64,000 bases of DNA from JBBPZA01 sp963728925. GTDB taxonomy: Bacteria; Actinomycetota; Thermoleophilia; Solirubrobacterales; Solirubrobacteraceae. This document shows positions 1 through 8,261 of this stretch, one piece after another (positions within the stretch are counted from its first letter, which is position 1; each line of letters opens with the position of its first letter). The position numbers and the translations under genes were made by a program. The DNA lies in contig CAVSMB010000009.1 of assembly GCA_963728925.1 (NCBI GenBank), positions 1 through 64,000 of the forward strand. The letters run 5' to 3'. Under the pieces are notes generated by a model, which worked only from the letters and a program-made list of their open reading frames with translations, ran no database searches and was not told the origin of the DNA.

Positions 1-593
1 AGGGCGCCCTGCACACCGAGCGCGAGGACTACGTGAACGGCAGCACGCCGCCGATCAAGCGCTGGTACGCGGAGATGACCAACCCCTGGCGCCGCTCGGG
101 CCGGCCCGCCGAGGTCCTCGAGGGCGCCGACCTCTTCATCGGGCTCTCCGGCGCGCGGGTCATGCCGGCGGAGGCCCTCGCGCGGATGGCGCCCGACGCG
201 ATGGTGTTCGCCATGGCCAACCCCACGCCGGAGGTCTCCCCCGAGGAGGCCGCGCCCTACTCCCGCATCGTCGCGACGGGTCGCTCGGACTACGCGAACC
301 AGATCAACAACGTGCTCGCCTTCCCCGGAATCTTCCGGGGCGCCCTCGACGTCCGCGCCCGGCAGATCACCGAGCGCATGAAGATGGCCGCGGCGCAGGC
401 GATCGCCGACGTCGTACCCGAGTCAGACCTCCGCGAGGACTACATCATCCCTTCGGTCTTCAACCGCGAGGTCGCACCCGCGGTCGCCACTGCCGTCGCC
501 GGCGCGGCGCGCGAGGCCGGCCTGGCCGAGGCGCGCGACGAGATCGGCTATGCGCCGACCGACACACAGGAGTTCACGCGGATCGGAGACTGA
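1..593 (+). CDS. Malic enzyme (malate dehydrogenase, decarboxylating), C-terminal part
   Basis: Oxidative decarboxylation of malate to pyruvate with NAD(P) as acceptor, linking the TCA cycle to pyruvate. The gene enters from the left edge; the reading frame is open from base 3, so the GTG at 33 is an internal codon. Visible family blocks are the NAD-domain stretch GADLFIGLSG, the hallmark FAMANPTPEVSPEEA, and ATGRSDYANQINNVLAFPG followed by FRGALDVRA. The tail is the usual helical end of the small bacterial malic enzymes, with no sign of a phosphotransacetylase domain. NAD versus NADP preference cannot be read from this part. Confidence 0.93.
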   Translation, partial: GALHTEREDYVNGSTPPIKRWYAEMTNPWRRSGRPAEVLEGADLFIGLSGARVMPAEALARMAPDAMVFAMANPTPEVSPEEAAPYSRIVATGRSDYANQINNVLAFPGIFRGALDVRARQITERMKMAAAQAIADVVPESDLREDYIIPSVFNREVAPAVATAVAGAAREAGLAEARDEIGYAPTDTQEFTRIGD

Positions 594-659
594 TCGCGGT
601 GCGCCGGGGAAGGGTCTGCACCGTACCCTCCTCGACGGCGACGAAAGGACTGCAGCCCC

Positions 660-1571
660 ATGAAGGTCACGGCCACCGGCGCGACGGGCCTCATCGGCAC
701 GCGCATAGTCTCAGAGCTCAAGGCCCGCGGCGACGAGGTCGCCGTGCTCTCACGCGACCCCCAGCGCGCGCGCGAGGCGCTCGGCGTCGAGGCGCTGCGC
801 TGGGACCCGATGCAGGGGCCGGCGCCCGCAGAGGCCTTCGCGGGGCGCGACGGCGTCGTGCACCTGGCCGGCGAGCCGGTCGACCAGCGCTGGAACGAGG
901 ACTCCAAGCGGCGCATCGACGCGAGCCGCGAGGCCGGAACCCGGAACCTCGTCGAGGGTCTGCGCGCGGCGCAGCCGCGCCCACGGGTTCTCGTCTCGGC
1001 GTCGGCGGTCGGGTACTACGGGCCCCACGGCGACGAGCTCGTCGACGAGGCGACCCCGCCCGCGCATGACTTCCTCGGTGAGGTCACCCAGCACTGGGAG
1101 GCCCAGGCGCGCGCCGCCGAGGAGCTCGGGATGCGCGTCGTGCTCATGCGCACCGGGATCGTCCTCGACGGCGAGGGCGGCGCCCTGAAGTCGATGCTGC
1201 CTCCCTTCAAGCTCGGCGTGGGCGGCCCGATCGCCGGCGGCCGCCACTACATGCCCTGGATCCACGCGGCCGACGTCGCGGGGATGTACCTCGCGGCGCT
1301 CGACGACGAGCACTGGTCGGGACCGGTCAACGTGACCGCGCCCGAGCCGGTGACCAACAAGGCGTTCTCCAAGGCTCTCGGCCGCGCGCTGCACCGCCCG
1401 GCGGTGGCGCCGCTGCCGGCGCTCGCGTTGAAGGCGCTCTACGGCGAGATGTCCGAGATCCTCGTCACCGGGATGCGCGCCGTGCCCGTCCGCGCGCAGC
1501 AGCTCGGCTACCCGTTCCGTCACCCCGGGCTCGACGAGGCGCTGAGCTCGGCGATCGACGGCGGCGGGTAG
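660..1571 (+). CDS. TIGR01777-family NAD-dependent epimerase (SDR39U1/YfcH type)
   Basis: A 303-residue extended short-chain dehydrogenase-like protein. The Rossmann motif TGATGLIGTRIV lies at the very N-terminus, LVSASAVGYYG marks the central strand with the family's typical YYG, and the C-terminus (RAQQLGYPFRHPGLDEAL) is the DUF1731-type tail diagnostic of TIGR01777. The start is ATG with AAAGGA about 12 bases upstream. The substrate of this family is not established. It lies 66 bases after the malic enzyme on the same strand and may share its transcript. Confidence 0.88.
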   Translation: MKVTATGATGLIGTRIVSELKARGDEVAVLSRDPQRAREALGVEALRWDPMQGPAPAEAFAGRDGVVHLAGEPVDQRWNEDSKRRIDASREAGTRNLVEGLRAAQPRPRVLVSASAVGYYGPHGDELVDEATPPAHDFLGEVTQHWEAQARAAEELGMRVVLMRTGIVLDGEGGALKSMLPPFKLGVGGPIAGGRHYMPWIHAADVAGMYLAALDDEHWSGPVNVTAPEPVTNKAFSKALGRALHRPAVAPLPALALKALYGEMSEILVTGMRAVPVRAQQLGYPFRHPGLDEALSSAIDGGG

Positions 1572-1576
1572 GCCGG

Positions 1577-1834
1577 TCAGCGCAGGCCGGCGACGTCGCT
1601 GCTGCGGCCGGGCAGCAGGCGGCGCAGGCCCGGGCCGCGGGCGACCTCCTTCTTCGCGGGCCAGAAGACCCAGATCAGCAGTCCCACCACGGTGAGGAGC
1701 AGCCCGCAGGCGAGGCCGGCCTTCTCGCCGTAGCCCTTGCGGGACGAGAGCCAGGACGCCCCGATCGCCGAGAGCAGCCAGATGTAGAGCAGGTAGTACG
1801 CCTTGGCGCCGATGAGGGCGAGGACCGCGGTCAT
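1577..1834 (-). CDS. Small two-helix membrane protein at the end of the liv operon
   Basis: An 85-residue protein of unknown function. Two hydrophobic segments are visible (about residues 5-25 and 40-60, ending in LLIWVFWPAKK), with a short charged C-terminal tail rich in Arg. Its ATG overlaps the livF stop in an ATGA junction, so it is translationally coupled to the branched-chain amino acid ATPase and is probably expressed with it. No family was recognised. The coupling suggests an accessory role for the transporter, which is inference only. Confidence 0.6.
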   Translation of the reverse strand: MTAVLALIGAKAYYLLYIWLLSAIGASWLSSRKGYGEKAGLACGLLLTVVGLLIWVFWPAKKEVARGPGLRRLLPGRSSDVAGLR

Positions 1835-2538
1835 GCGCCGAGGTACGCTCGCTGGACGTTCTCGTCGGAGCGCAGCGACTCCGACGAGTCCGACAACTCG
1901 ACGTGTCCCGTCGCGAGCACGTACCCGCGGCGGGCGACCTCCAGTGCGTAGTTCGCGTTCTGCTCGACCAGGAGGATCGTCGTCCCCTGCTCGTTGATCT
2001 CCTTCACGGTCGCGTAGATCCGGTCGACGAGGATCGGGGCGAGGCCCATCGAGGGCTCGTCGAGCAGCAACAGCCGAGGGCGGGCCATCATCGCGCGGCC
2101 AATCGCCAGCATCTGCTGCTCGCCGCCGGACATCGTGCCCGCCGCCTGGCGCTGGCGCTCCTGGAGGCGCGGGAAGAGCTCGTAGACCCGGCCCAGGTCT
2201 GACTCGACGTCCTTGTCGCGCCGCAGGTAGGCGCCCATGTCGAGGTTCTCGCGCACGGTCATGCGGGGGAAGACGTGGCGACCCTCGGGCGCGTGGGAGA
2301 TGCCGAGCGCGACGATCGCCTGGGGCGGGCGGCTGGAGATCTCCTCCCCGTCGAACGTCACGGTCCCCTCGCGGGGGGCGTTGAGGCCGCAGATCGTCCG
2401 CAGCACGGTCGACTTCCCCGCGCCGTTGGCGCCGATCAGCGTGACGATCTCGCCCTCCTCGACGGTCAGCGAGACGCCCTTGAGCGCCTCGATCGTCCCG
2501 TAGAAGGTGTGCACGTCGTCGACCTCGAGCAACGGCAT
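1831..2538 (-). CDS. livF: Branched-chain amino acid ABC transporter ATP-binding protein LivF
   Basis: One of the two ATPases energising high-affinity Leu/Ile/Val-type import at the cytoplasmic membrane. The 235-residue protein has Walker A GANGAGKST (about 37-45), the LivF-type HAPEGRHVFPRMTVRENL block, an ABC signature in MSGGEQQMLAIGRAM, Walker B LLLLDEPSMGLAP and the H-loop region ILLVEQNA. Lengths and motifs are those of LivF rather than LivG. It follows livG after 6 bases and overlaps the small membrane protein gene. Actual cargo may be amides, urea or other amino acids, since the HAAT family is broad. Confidence 0.93.
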   Translation of the reverse strand: MPLLEVDDVHTFYGTIEALKGVSLTVEEGEIVTLIGANGAGKSTVLRTICGLNAPREGTVTFDGEEISSRPPQAIVALGISHAPEGRHVFPRMTVRENLDMGAYLRRDKDVESDLGRVYELFPRLQERQRQAAGTMSGGEQQMLAIGRAMMARPRLLLLDEPSMGLAPILVDRIYATVKEINEQGTTILLVEQNANYALEVARRGYVLATGHVELSDSSESLRSDENVQRAYLGA

Positions 2539-2544
2539 CCCGGC

Positions 2545-3360
2545 TCAGCCCTTCGGCCCGAGGTAGGCCTCGACCACGCGCGGGTCCGCGCGGACCTCCG
2601 AGGGCTCGCCCTCGGCGATCTTCTCGCCGTGGTCGAGCACCGTGACCCGCTCGGACACGTCCATGACGACCTTCATGTCGTGCTCGATGAGCAGCACGGT
2701 CAGCCCACGCTCGTCGCGCAGCCGGCGGATGAAGGCCGTCAGCGCAGCGGACTCCTTCGGGTTCATGCCCGCGGTGGGCTCGTCGAGCAGCAGGAGCTTG
2801 GGGCCCGACGCCAGCGCGCGGGCGATCTCGACGCGCCGCTGGTCACCGTAGGAGAGGTGGATCGCGACCTGGTTGACCACCTCCTCCCGCAGACCGACGT
2901 AGTCGAGCAGCTCGCGTGCCGTCGCCGCGGTCGTGCGCTCCTCGCGCGTGACCCAGGGGGGGCGGAAGATCGATCCCAGGAGCCCCGCCTTCATGCGTGA
3001 GTGCTGGCCGACCATGACGTTCTCGAGCGAGCTCATGGTCGAGAAGAGCCGGATGTTCTGGAAGGTCCGGGCCACGCCCGCCGCGGTGATCTTGTCCGGG
3101 CGATCGGCGGTCACGTCGCGGCCGTCGAAGGTGATCCGCCCCGTGCTCGGCTTGTAGAGCCCGGTGAGCATGTTGAAGAAAGTCGTCTTGCCGGCGCCGT
3201 TGGGGCCGATGATCGAGACGATGCCCCGCCTCGGGATCACGTAGGACACGTCGCTGACGGCGACGAGCCCGCCGAAGGTCTTCGAGACGCCGACCGTCTC
3301 GAGGATCGTCGGCGTCTCCGGGGCGGCGGGAGCGTCGGCCTGCGACGAGGTCGCGGTCAC
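2545..3360 (-). CDS. livG: Branched-chain amino acid ABC transporter ATP-binding protein LivG
   Basis: Second ATPase of the Liv importer, 271 residues. Walker A GPNGAGKTTFFNMLTG, LivG-specific GVARTFQNIRLFSTMSSLENV, signature region LSYGDQRRVEIARALA and Walker B LLLLDEPTAGMNP are all present, with the family C-terminal end EGEPSEVRADPRVVEAYLG. I chose the GTG at 3360 (start VTATSSQ), because the open frame upstream is only a shadow of livM, and this GTG forms a 4-base GTGA overlap with the livM stop. Confidence 0.92.
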   Translation of the reverse strand: MTATSSQADAPAAPETPTILETVGVSKTFGGLVAVSDVSYVIPRRGIVSIIGPNGAGKTTFFNMLTGLYKPSTGRITFDGRDVTADRPDKITAAGVARTFQNIRLFSTMSSLENVMVGQHSRMKAGLLGSIFRPPWVTREERTTAATARELLDYVGLREEVVNQVAIHLSYGDQRRVEIARALASGPKLLLLDEPTAGMNPKESAALTAFIRRLRDERGLTVLLIEHDMKVVMDVSERVTVLDHGEKIAEGEPSEVRADPRVVEAYLGPKG

Positions 3361-4517
3361 GCGCGCACCTCGTAGAGCTGCTCCTCGTCGGCGCCCACGC
3401 CCTCGGTGAGCTCGAGCTTGCGCCGGCGCTCGGGGAGCAGGCCCTCGGGCCGCAGGACCATCACGAGGACGATCAGGAAGCCGAAGATCCCGAACGAGAG
3501 CTGGGTGAGGTCGAAGTCCAGGCCGATCTTCGACGGCACCGAGTTGAACACGTCGGGGATGAAGTAGGAGTTGATGAACGACAGCGCGACCGCTCCCAGC
3601 ACGACGCCCCAGATCGACCCCAGGCCGCCGAGGATGACCATGGCGAGGATGAAGATCGAGAACCCGAACTGGAACACGTTGGCCTGCACCGAGTTGAAGT
3701 AGGCGCCCAGGAACGCGCCGGCCATGCCGCCGAGCGCGCCACCGGTGGCGTAGGCCAGCAGCTTGGTCTTGACCAGCGGGATCCCCATCGAGGCCGCCGC
3801 GACCTCGTCCTCGCGGATCGCGATCCACGCGCGCCCAAGGCGCGAGTCGCGCAGGCGGAAGTTCACGAAGAGCACGAAGGCGACCATCGCGAGGATGAAC
3901 CAGTAGTAGGGCCGCAGCGAGAGCGCGGAGTTGAACGCCCCGGCGACCGGGAGGTCGATCTGGTCGACCGGGGAGATCGCCTGGCGCCCGTTGGTCAGCT
4001 TGTAGCCGCTGATGTTGACGCCGTCGCCGTTGACGGCGAAGCGGCCGATGATCTCGCCGAAGGCGAGGGTGACGATCGCGATGTAGTCACCGCGCAGACG
4101 CAACGTCGGCAGCCCGATGACGATGCCGGCGATGGCGGCAAAGCCGAGCGCGACGAGGAGGATGAGCAGGAAGTTGAGGTGGATGCCGGGCAGCGAGGAG
4201 GGGAACGCGCCGACGAGGACGTGGACGCCCTTCTCGCCGTTGACCTTCGAGAAGAAGTCCGAGGAGAACCACCCCACCGAGTAGGCGCCGAAGGCGTAGA
4301 ACGCGACGTAGCCGAGGTCGAGCAGGCCGGCGAAGCCGACGACGATGTTGAGGCCCAGCGCCATGACGACGTAGGCGAGCGCGAGGATGCAGTCGTCGAC
4401 GAACGAGTCGAGCGGCGGGCGGGTGAGCGGGAACAATGCGGCCACCGTCAGGAAGACGATCGCGATGACGAGGTTGATGTGCTTGAAGCCGCGTACGCGG
4501 GCGACGGTGGCGCTCAT
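3357..4517 (-). CDS. livM: Branched-chain amino acid ABC transporter permease LivM
   Basis: Membrane permease forming half of the transport channel with LivH. The 386-residue protein has a run of hydrophobic helices and the LivM family block GLPTLRLRGDYIAIVTLAFGE, followed by the coupling-helix region RAWIAIREDEVAAASMGI that contacts the ATPases. The ATG at 4517 (MSATVARVRGFKH) overlaps the livH stop in an ATGA junction; longer upstream frames are shadow translation of livH. A loop insertion around residues 80-100 is longer than in enteric LivM. Confidence 0.92.
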   Translation of the reverse strand: MSATVARVRGFKHINLVIAIVFLTVAALFPLTRPPLDSFVDDCILALAYVVMALGLNIVVGFAGLLDLGYVAFYAFGAYSVGWFSSDFFSKVNGEKGVHVLVGAFPSSLPGIHLNFLLILLVALGFAAIAGIVIGLPTLRLRGDYIAIVTLAFGEIIGRFAVNGDGVNISGYKLTNGRQAISPVDQIDLPVAGAFNSALSLRPYYWFILAMVAFVLFVNFRLRDSRLGRAWIAIREDEVAAASMGIPLVKTKLLAYATGGALGGMAGAFLGAYFNSVQANVFQFGFSIFILAMVILGGLGSIWGVVLGAVALSFINSYFIPDVFNSVPSKIGLDFDLTQLSFGIFGFLIVLVMVLRPEGLLPERRRKLELTEGVGADEEQLYEVRA

Positions 4518-5578
4518 CCCGCTTCGCGCGTCTCTTCGCCCAGCAGCCCGCGCGGCCGGAAGACCATGATGACGATCAGGTAGGCGAACACGACCACCGG
4601 TGTCCATTGCGCGCCGATGCGGTTGTCGGAGATCTGCTGGATGCAGCCGATGATCAGGCCGCCGAGCACCGCGCCCCTGATGTTGCCGATCCCGCCCATG
4701 ACCGCGGCGGTGAAGGCGATCAACCCGGCCTGGAAGCCCTGGAAGTACCAGACCGTCGTCTGGTAGAGCGCGTAGATCAGGCCCGCCGCGCCGGCCAACA
4801 GGCCGCCGAGCAGGAAGGTGAAGGAGATCGTGGTGTCGACGTTGATGCCCATGAGGCGCGCGGCCTCGGGGTCTTGGGCGGTGGCGCGCATCGCCTTGCC
4901 CAGGCGGCTGTGAGCGATGTAGGCGGTGAGGACGATCACGAGCGGCGTCGTGACGGCGACAGCGAGCACGTCGGCGTTGGTGATCCGCAGGCCCAACGGC
5001 ATCCAGAGCACGTGCTGGGAGTTGATCAGGTCGGGGATCGAGACCGGTGAGCCGCCGAGCCACACGATGCCGACGTTCTGCAGGATGAAGGAGAACCCGA
5101 CTGCGGTGATGAGCGGCGCCAGCTTGGGCGCGTTGCGCAGCGGCCGGTAGGCGACGCGCTCGATCATGACGTTGAGCGCGCCGCACCCGACCATCGCGAC
5201 GACCAGGCACACCAACAGGCCGCCGACCAGCCCGAGCGTGCCGGTCGCGAGGGTCAGGCCCAGGGTGCCGAAGAGCCCGACCGAGATGAACGAGCCCAGC
5301 ATGAAGTTGTCGCCGTGGGCGAAGTTGATCAGCTCGATGATCCCGTAGACCAGCGTGTAGCCGATCGCGATCAGGACCCAGATCGCGCCGTTGGAGACGC
5401 CCGCGATCAGGTTGTCGCCCAGGCGCGTCAGGCTGCCCGTCTCCTGCAGGTCCCGGATCCCGTAGACGACGGGCAGGACGAGCAGGAAGGCGATCAGGCC
5501 GAAGCGGCTGAGCGCGTCGCGCACGCCCGCGAAACGGGTTCGCGGGGCGGGCTCGACCGGGACGCGGGCGGCTTCCAT
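4514..5578 (-). CDS. livH: Branched-chain amino acid ABC transporter permease LivH
   Basis: Second membrane permease, 354 residues. Typical LivH blocks are GVSNGAIWVLIAIGYTLVYG, ELINFAHGDNFMLGSF and the coupling region MRATAQDPEAARLMGI, ending in FRPRGLLGEE. It has an extra N-terminal segment of about 45 residues with one additional hydrophobic helix (FGLIAFLLVLPVVYG) before the canonical start. It begins the HMGF block, and a strong hairpin at 5613-5642 separates it from the substrate-binding protein gene upstream. Confidence 0.92.
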   Translation of the reverse strand: MEAARVPVEPAPRTRFAGVRDALSRFGLIAFLLVLPVVYGIRDLQETGSLTRLGDNLIAGVSNGAIWVLIAIGYTLVYGIIELINFAHGDNFMLGSFISVGLFGTLGLTLATGTLGLVGGLLVCLVVAMVGCGALNVMIERVAYRPLRNAPKLAPLITAVGFSFILQNVGIVWLGGSPVSIPDLINSQHVLWMPLGLRITNADVLAVAVTTPLVIVLTAYIAHSRLGKAMRATAQDPEAARLMGINVDTTISFTFLLGGLLAGAAGLIYALYQTTVWYFQGFQAGLIAFTAAVMGGIGNIRGAVLGGLIIGCIQQISDNRIGAQWTPVVVFAYLIVIMVFRPRGLLGEETREAG

Positions 5579-5612
5579 TGTGGCTGGGAGAAAGAGGTTG
5601 CTCGGGGCCGAA

Positions 5613-5642
5613 CGCAGGGGCGGGCTCGCGCCCGCCCCTGCG
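5613..5642 (-). terminator. Intercistronic GC-rich hairpin between the binding protein and livH
   Basis: A perfect inverted repeat with 13-bp arms (5613-5625 and 5630-5642) and a four-base loop TCGC lies 7 bases after the stop of the binding-protein gene and 35 bases before livH. No T-run follows. Such a hairpin could terminate part of the transcripts or stabilise the 3' end of the abundant binding-protein mRNA; this is inference. Confidence 0.55.
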
Positions 5643-5649
5643 CCACCGA

Positions 5650-6924
5650 TCAGCCCTTGGGAATCAGGGCCGGATCCGAGGTGACCTTGCGGTCGTAGCT
5701 GAGCGTGCCGTCCTTGATCACGTAGAGCCCGTAGTCCGTGAGGCTCGTGTCACCGTTCTTGTCGATCGAGTAGGTCCCGAGGACGCTCTTCGCGTTCTTC
5801 GTCGCGAAGATCTGCTCGAGCACGGCCTTGCGGTCGTTGCCCTTCGCGCCGGCCGCCTTGATCGAGTTCAGCGCGAGCGCCATCGTCGCGTACCCGTAGA
5901 TCGCGTACGGGTCCGGATTCGCGCCTCCGCTCTGCTTCTTGAAGGCGTCGATCACCGAGGCGGCGCTGGGCAGGTCCTTGACGCCGAGCGTCGCGACCGT
6001 GACCTGCGTGCGCGCCCCGACGTTCGCGGGGATGCCGCCCTTCTTCGGGTTGGTGAACGCCTCCTCCGAGACCCCGTCCGGGCCGTAGAGCTTCGCGTCG
6101 GGCGCGGCGGCGGCGACGTCCTTGTACACCTGGACGCCGTTCTCGCCCGTCACGCCGGCCCACAGGAAGCAGTCCGTGTTGATGTTGCTAGCGAGCGACC
6201 GGTAGTTCGCCGCGGTCTTGTCGGTGCCCTGACGGTCCTGGACGGGCAGGCCGCCCTGCTTGGCCGACAGCTCGACGTTGCGCGCCAGGCCGGCGCCGTA
6301 GGTCGTCTTGTCGTCCCACAGCGTCACGGCCTTGCAGCCGTCGGACTTCATGACCGACACGAGCGCCGCGCCCTGGATCGTGTCCCGCGGCACCACGCGG
6401 GCGTAGGTGCGGGTCTGCGCCGGGTAGTACTTCTGCGGCTCACCCGGCTCTGAGCCGGGGTCGTTCGTGGTCAGCCCGACGTAGGTGTTCGACGGGCTGA
6501 GCTGCGGGATGCCGGCCTGGTTGAGGATCGGCAGCGAGACCTTCGTCCCGCCCGAGTTGAACTCGCCCAGGTAGACGATGGTCGACTTGTCCTGCACGGC
6601 CTTGCGCGCGTTCTGCGCGGTCTGGCCCTCGTCGGCGCCCCCCGGGTTCTGCGCCGTCGAGTCGTCGAGCGACACGTACTTGATGGAGTACTTCCCGATC
6701 TTGTTGCCGGGAGCGAGCTGCTCGAGCGCGAGCTTCTCCCCGGCGATCACGGCCTCCGACTGGCCGCGAGACGTCCCCTGGAGCGGAAGGCTCGAGTAGA
6801 TGGTGAGCGAGTTCCCGCTGACCGTTCCGCCGGTGCTGCCGCCGCCGCTGTCGCTGCCGCATCCGGTCGCAAGCACCGCAAGCGACGCGAGCGTCACGAG
6901 CGTGACATAGAGACGTGACCTCAA
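5650..6924 (-). CDS. Branched-chain amino acid ABC transporter substrate-binding lipoprotein (LivJ/K type)
   Basis: Periplasmic-type binding protein (Peripla_BP_6 family) anchored as a lipoprotein. The signal is short (LRSRLYVTLVTLASLAVLATGC), with lipobox LATGC and a Gly/Ser linker. I prefer the TTG at 6924 over the ATG at 6960: AGGGAGGGG sits five bases before the TTG, while the ATG has no spaced ribosome site. The mature part begins LTIYSSLPLQGTSRGQSEAV and ends with a TYSIDKNGDTSLTDYGLY block shared with the next gene. The two binding proteins are clearly paralogous, about 40-50% alike by eye, suggesting duplication with altered specificity. Confidence 0.88.
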   Translation of the reverse strand: MRSRLYVTLVTLASLAVLATGCGSDSGGGSTGGTVSGNSLTIYSSLPLQGTSRGQSEAVIAGEKLALEQLAPGNKIGKYSIKYVSLDDSTAQNPGGADEGQTAQNARKAVQDKSTIVYLGEFNSGGTKVSLPILNQAGIPQLSPSNTYVGLTTNDPGSEPGEPQKYYPAQTRTYARVVPRDTIQGAALVSVMKSDGCKAVTLWDDKTTYGAGLARNVELSAKQGGLPVQDRQGTDKTAANYRSLASNINTDCFLWAGVTGENGVQVYKDVAAAAPDAKLYGPDGVSEEAFTNPKKGGIPANVGARTQVTVATLGVKDLPSAASVIDAFKKQSGGANPDPYAIYGYATMALALNSIKAAGAKGNDRKAVLEQIFATKNAKSVLGTYSIDKNGDTSLTDYGLYVIKDGTLSYDRKVTSDPALIPKG

Positions 6925-7025
6925 AAAAACCCCTCCCTGAGGTTCGATGGAGAGCCGCATCCTAGTACCGGGGGCGGAGCGCCCGCAACGACCTACCGTC
7001 GAGGGCCGATCGACCCGAGGTCCAC

Positions 7026-8261
7026 TCAGCCCGCGGGGGGAAGCACGCGGTCGAAGAGCGGCGCCCCGGAGCGGACGCGGTAGCCGCCGTAGTCGGTCAG
7101 CGAGGTGTCACCGTCGCCGTCGATGGAATAGGTCCCGAGAACCGACTCGCGGTTCTTGGTCGCGAAGAACGCCTGGGTCACCGCCTTGCGGTCGTTGCCG
7201 GCGTCGCCCGCCGCCTTGATCGCCTCGAGCACCGCCGCCATCGCCTCGTAGCCGTACAGCGCCTCCGGCCGCCCCGGCCTCCCGTAACGCTCCTCGAACG
7301 CCTTGAACACGGACCCGGCCTTGGGCGGATACAGCTTCGGGTCGAGCGTCGGTCGCGTCAGGAAGGTGACGCTGCCGCCGGGACCGATGGCCTTGGTGAA
7401 CGCCGGCACAGCCAGCCGAGATGGTCCGAAGACGCTGAGCTGCGGGGCGGCGGCGTGGAGGCTGCGCACGAAGCTCGCCGCGTCGGACGGCTCGTCGGCG
7501 CTGACATAGACCGCGTCGGCTCCCGAGGCCTCGATCTTCGAGGTCAAAGACGCGAAGTCGGTGGTACCCGGGGCGAAGGAGTCGCTGCCGGCGATGGCGA
7601 CGCCCCCATCCTTGACCTTGTGGGCGACCTCGCGGCCCAGCGAGGTGCCGTAGCCCGACCGGTCGCCGACCAGGTAGACCTTGGTGACCCCGCGCACCTT
7701 CATGTACGTCGCCGCGGCGGCGGCCTGCACGTGGTCGGCGGGCACGACGCGGGCGAAGTTGCGGTCCTTCGACGGGTAGTACTTGTCAGGCTCGCCCGGT
7801 CCGGCGCCGTCCGTTCGGGTCAGGCCCTCCGCCGAGTCCAGCGGGCTGACCTGGAGGATGCCCGCCTTGTTGAGGATGGGAATCGAGATCGCGGAGGCGC
7901 CGGGGTCGAGCTCGCCGATGTAGGCGATCGTCCTGGCGTTCGCGACGGCCCTGCGCGCGTTCGCGGAGACCCGCGCCGGATCCCAGCGGCTCTTGCCGCC
8001 GGTGTCGTCGAGCGCGACGTAGCGGATCTTGAACTTGCCGGCTTTCTCGCCGGCATCGTCCAGCGCCAGGCGGGCGCCGGCCTCCACGTCGCGACCCTGC
8101 TCCGCCGACGCCCCGCGCTGCGGGGCGCTGGAGTAGATCACGAGCTCCCCGCCGCGTACCTTCGTCCCTCCACCCGAGCCGCCGCCGCAGCCGCCGAGCA
8201 CGGCGAGGGCCAGCGCACCCGGCAGCAGCGCCCCGATCCGCCGGTCGAGGGCGCGCCTCAT
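7026..8261 (-). CDS. Second branched-chain amino acid-type substrate-binding lipoprotein
   Basis: A 411-residue paralogue of the neighbouring binding protein. The signal peptide runs to ALAVLGGCGGG (lipobox LGGC), followed by a Gly-rich linker. Shared blocks include ELVIYSSAPQRG, YIGELDPGASAISIPILNKAGI, DKYYPSKDRNFARVVPADHVQ and the C-terminal TYSIDGDGDTSLTDYG. Its ATG overlaps the phosphofructokinase stop in an ATGA junction, so a glycolytic enzyme and a nutrient sensor or importer component are translationally coupled. Ligand unknown; it may share the single LivHMGF channel with the first binding protein. Confidence 0.85.
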   Translation of the reverse strand: MRRALDRRIGALLPGALALAVLGGCGGGSGGGTKVRGGELVIYSSAPQRGASAEQGRDVEAGARLALDDAGEKAGKFKIRYVALDDTGGKSRWDPARVSANARRAVANARTIAYIGELDPGASAISIPILNKAGILQVSPLDSAEGLTRTDGAGPGEPDKYYPSKDRNFARVVPADHVQAAAAATYMKVRGVTKVYLVGDRSGYGTSLGREVAHKVKDGGVAIAGSDSFAPGTTDFASLTSKIEASGADAVYVSADEPSDAASFVRSLHAAAPQLSVFGPSRLAVPAFTKAIGPGGSVTFLTRPTLDPKLYPPKAGSVFKAFEERYGRPGRPEALYGYEAMAAVLEAIKAAGDAGNDRKAVTQAFFATKNRESVLGTYSIDGDGDTSLTDYGGYRVRSGAPLFDRVLPPAG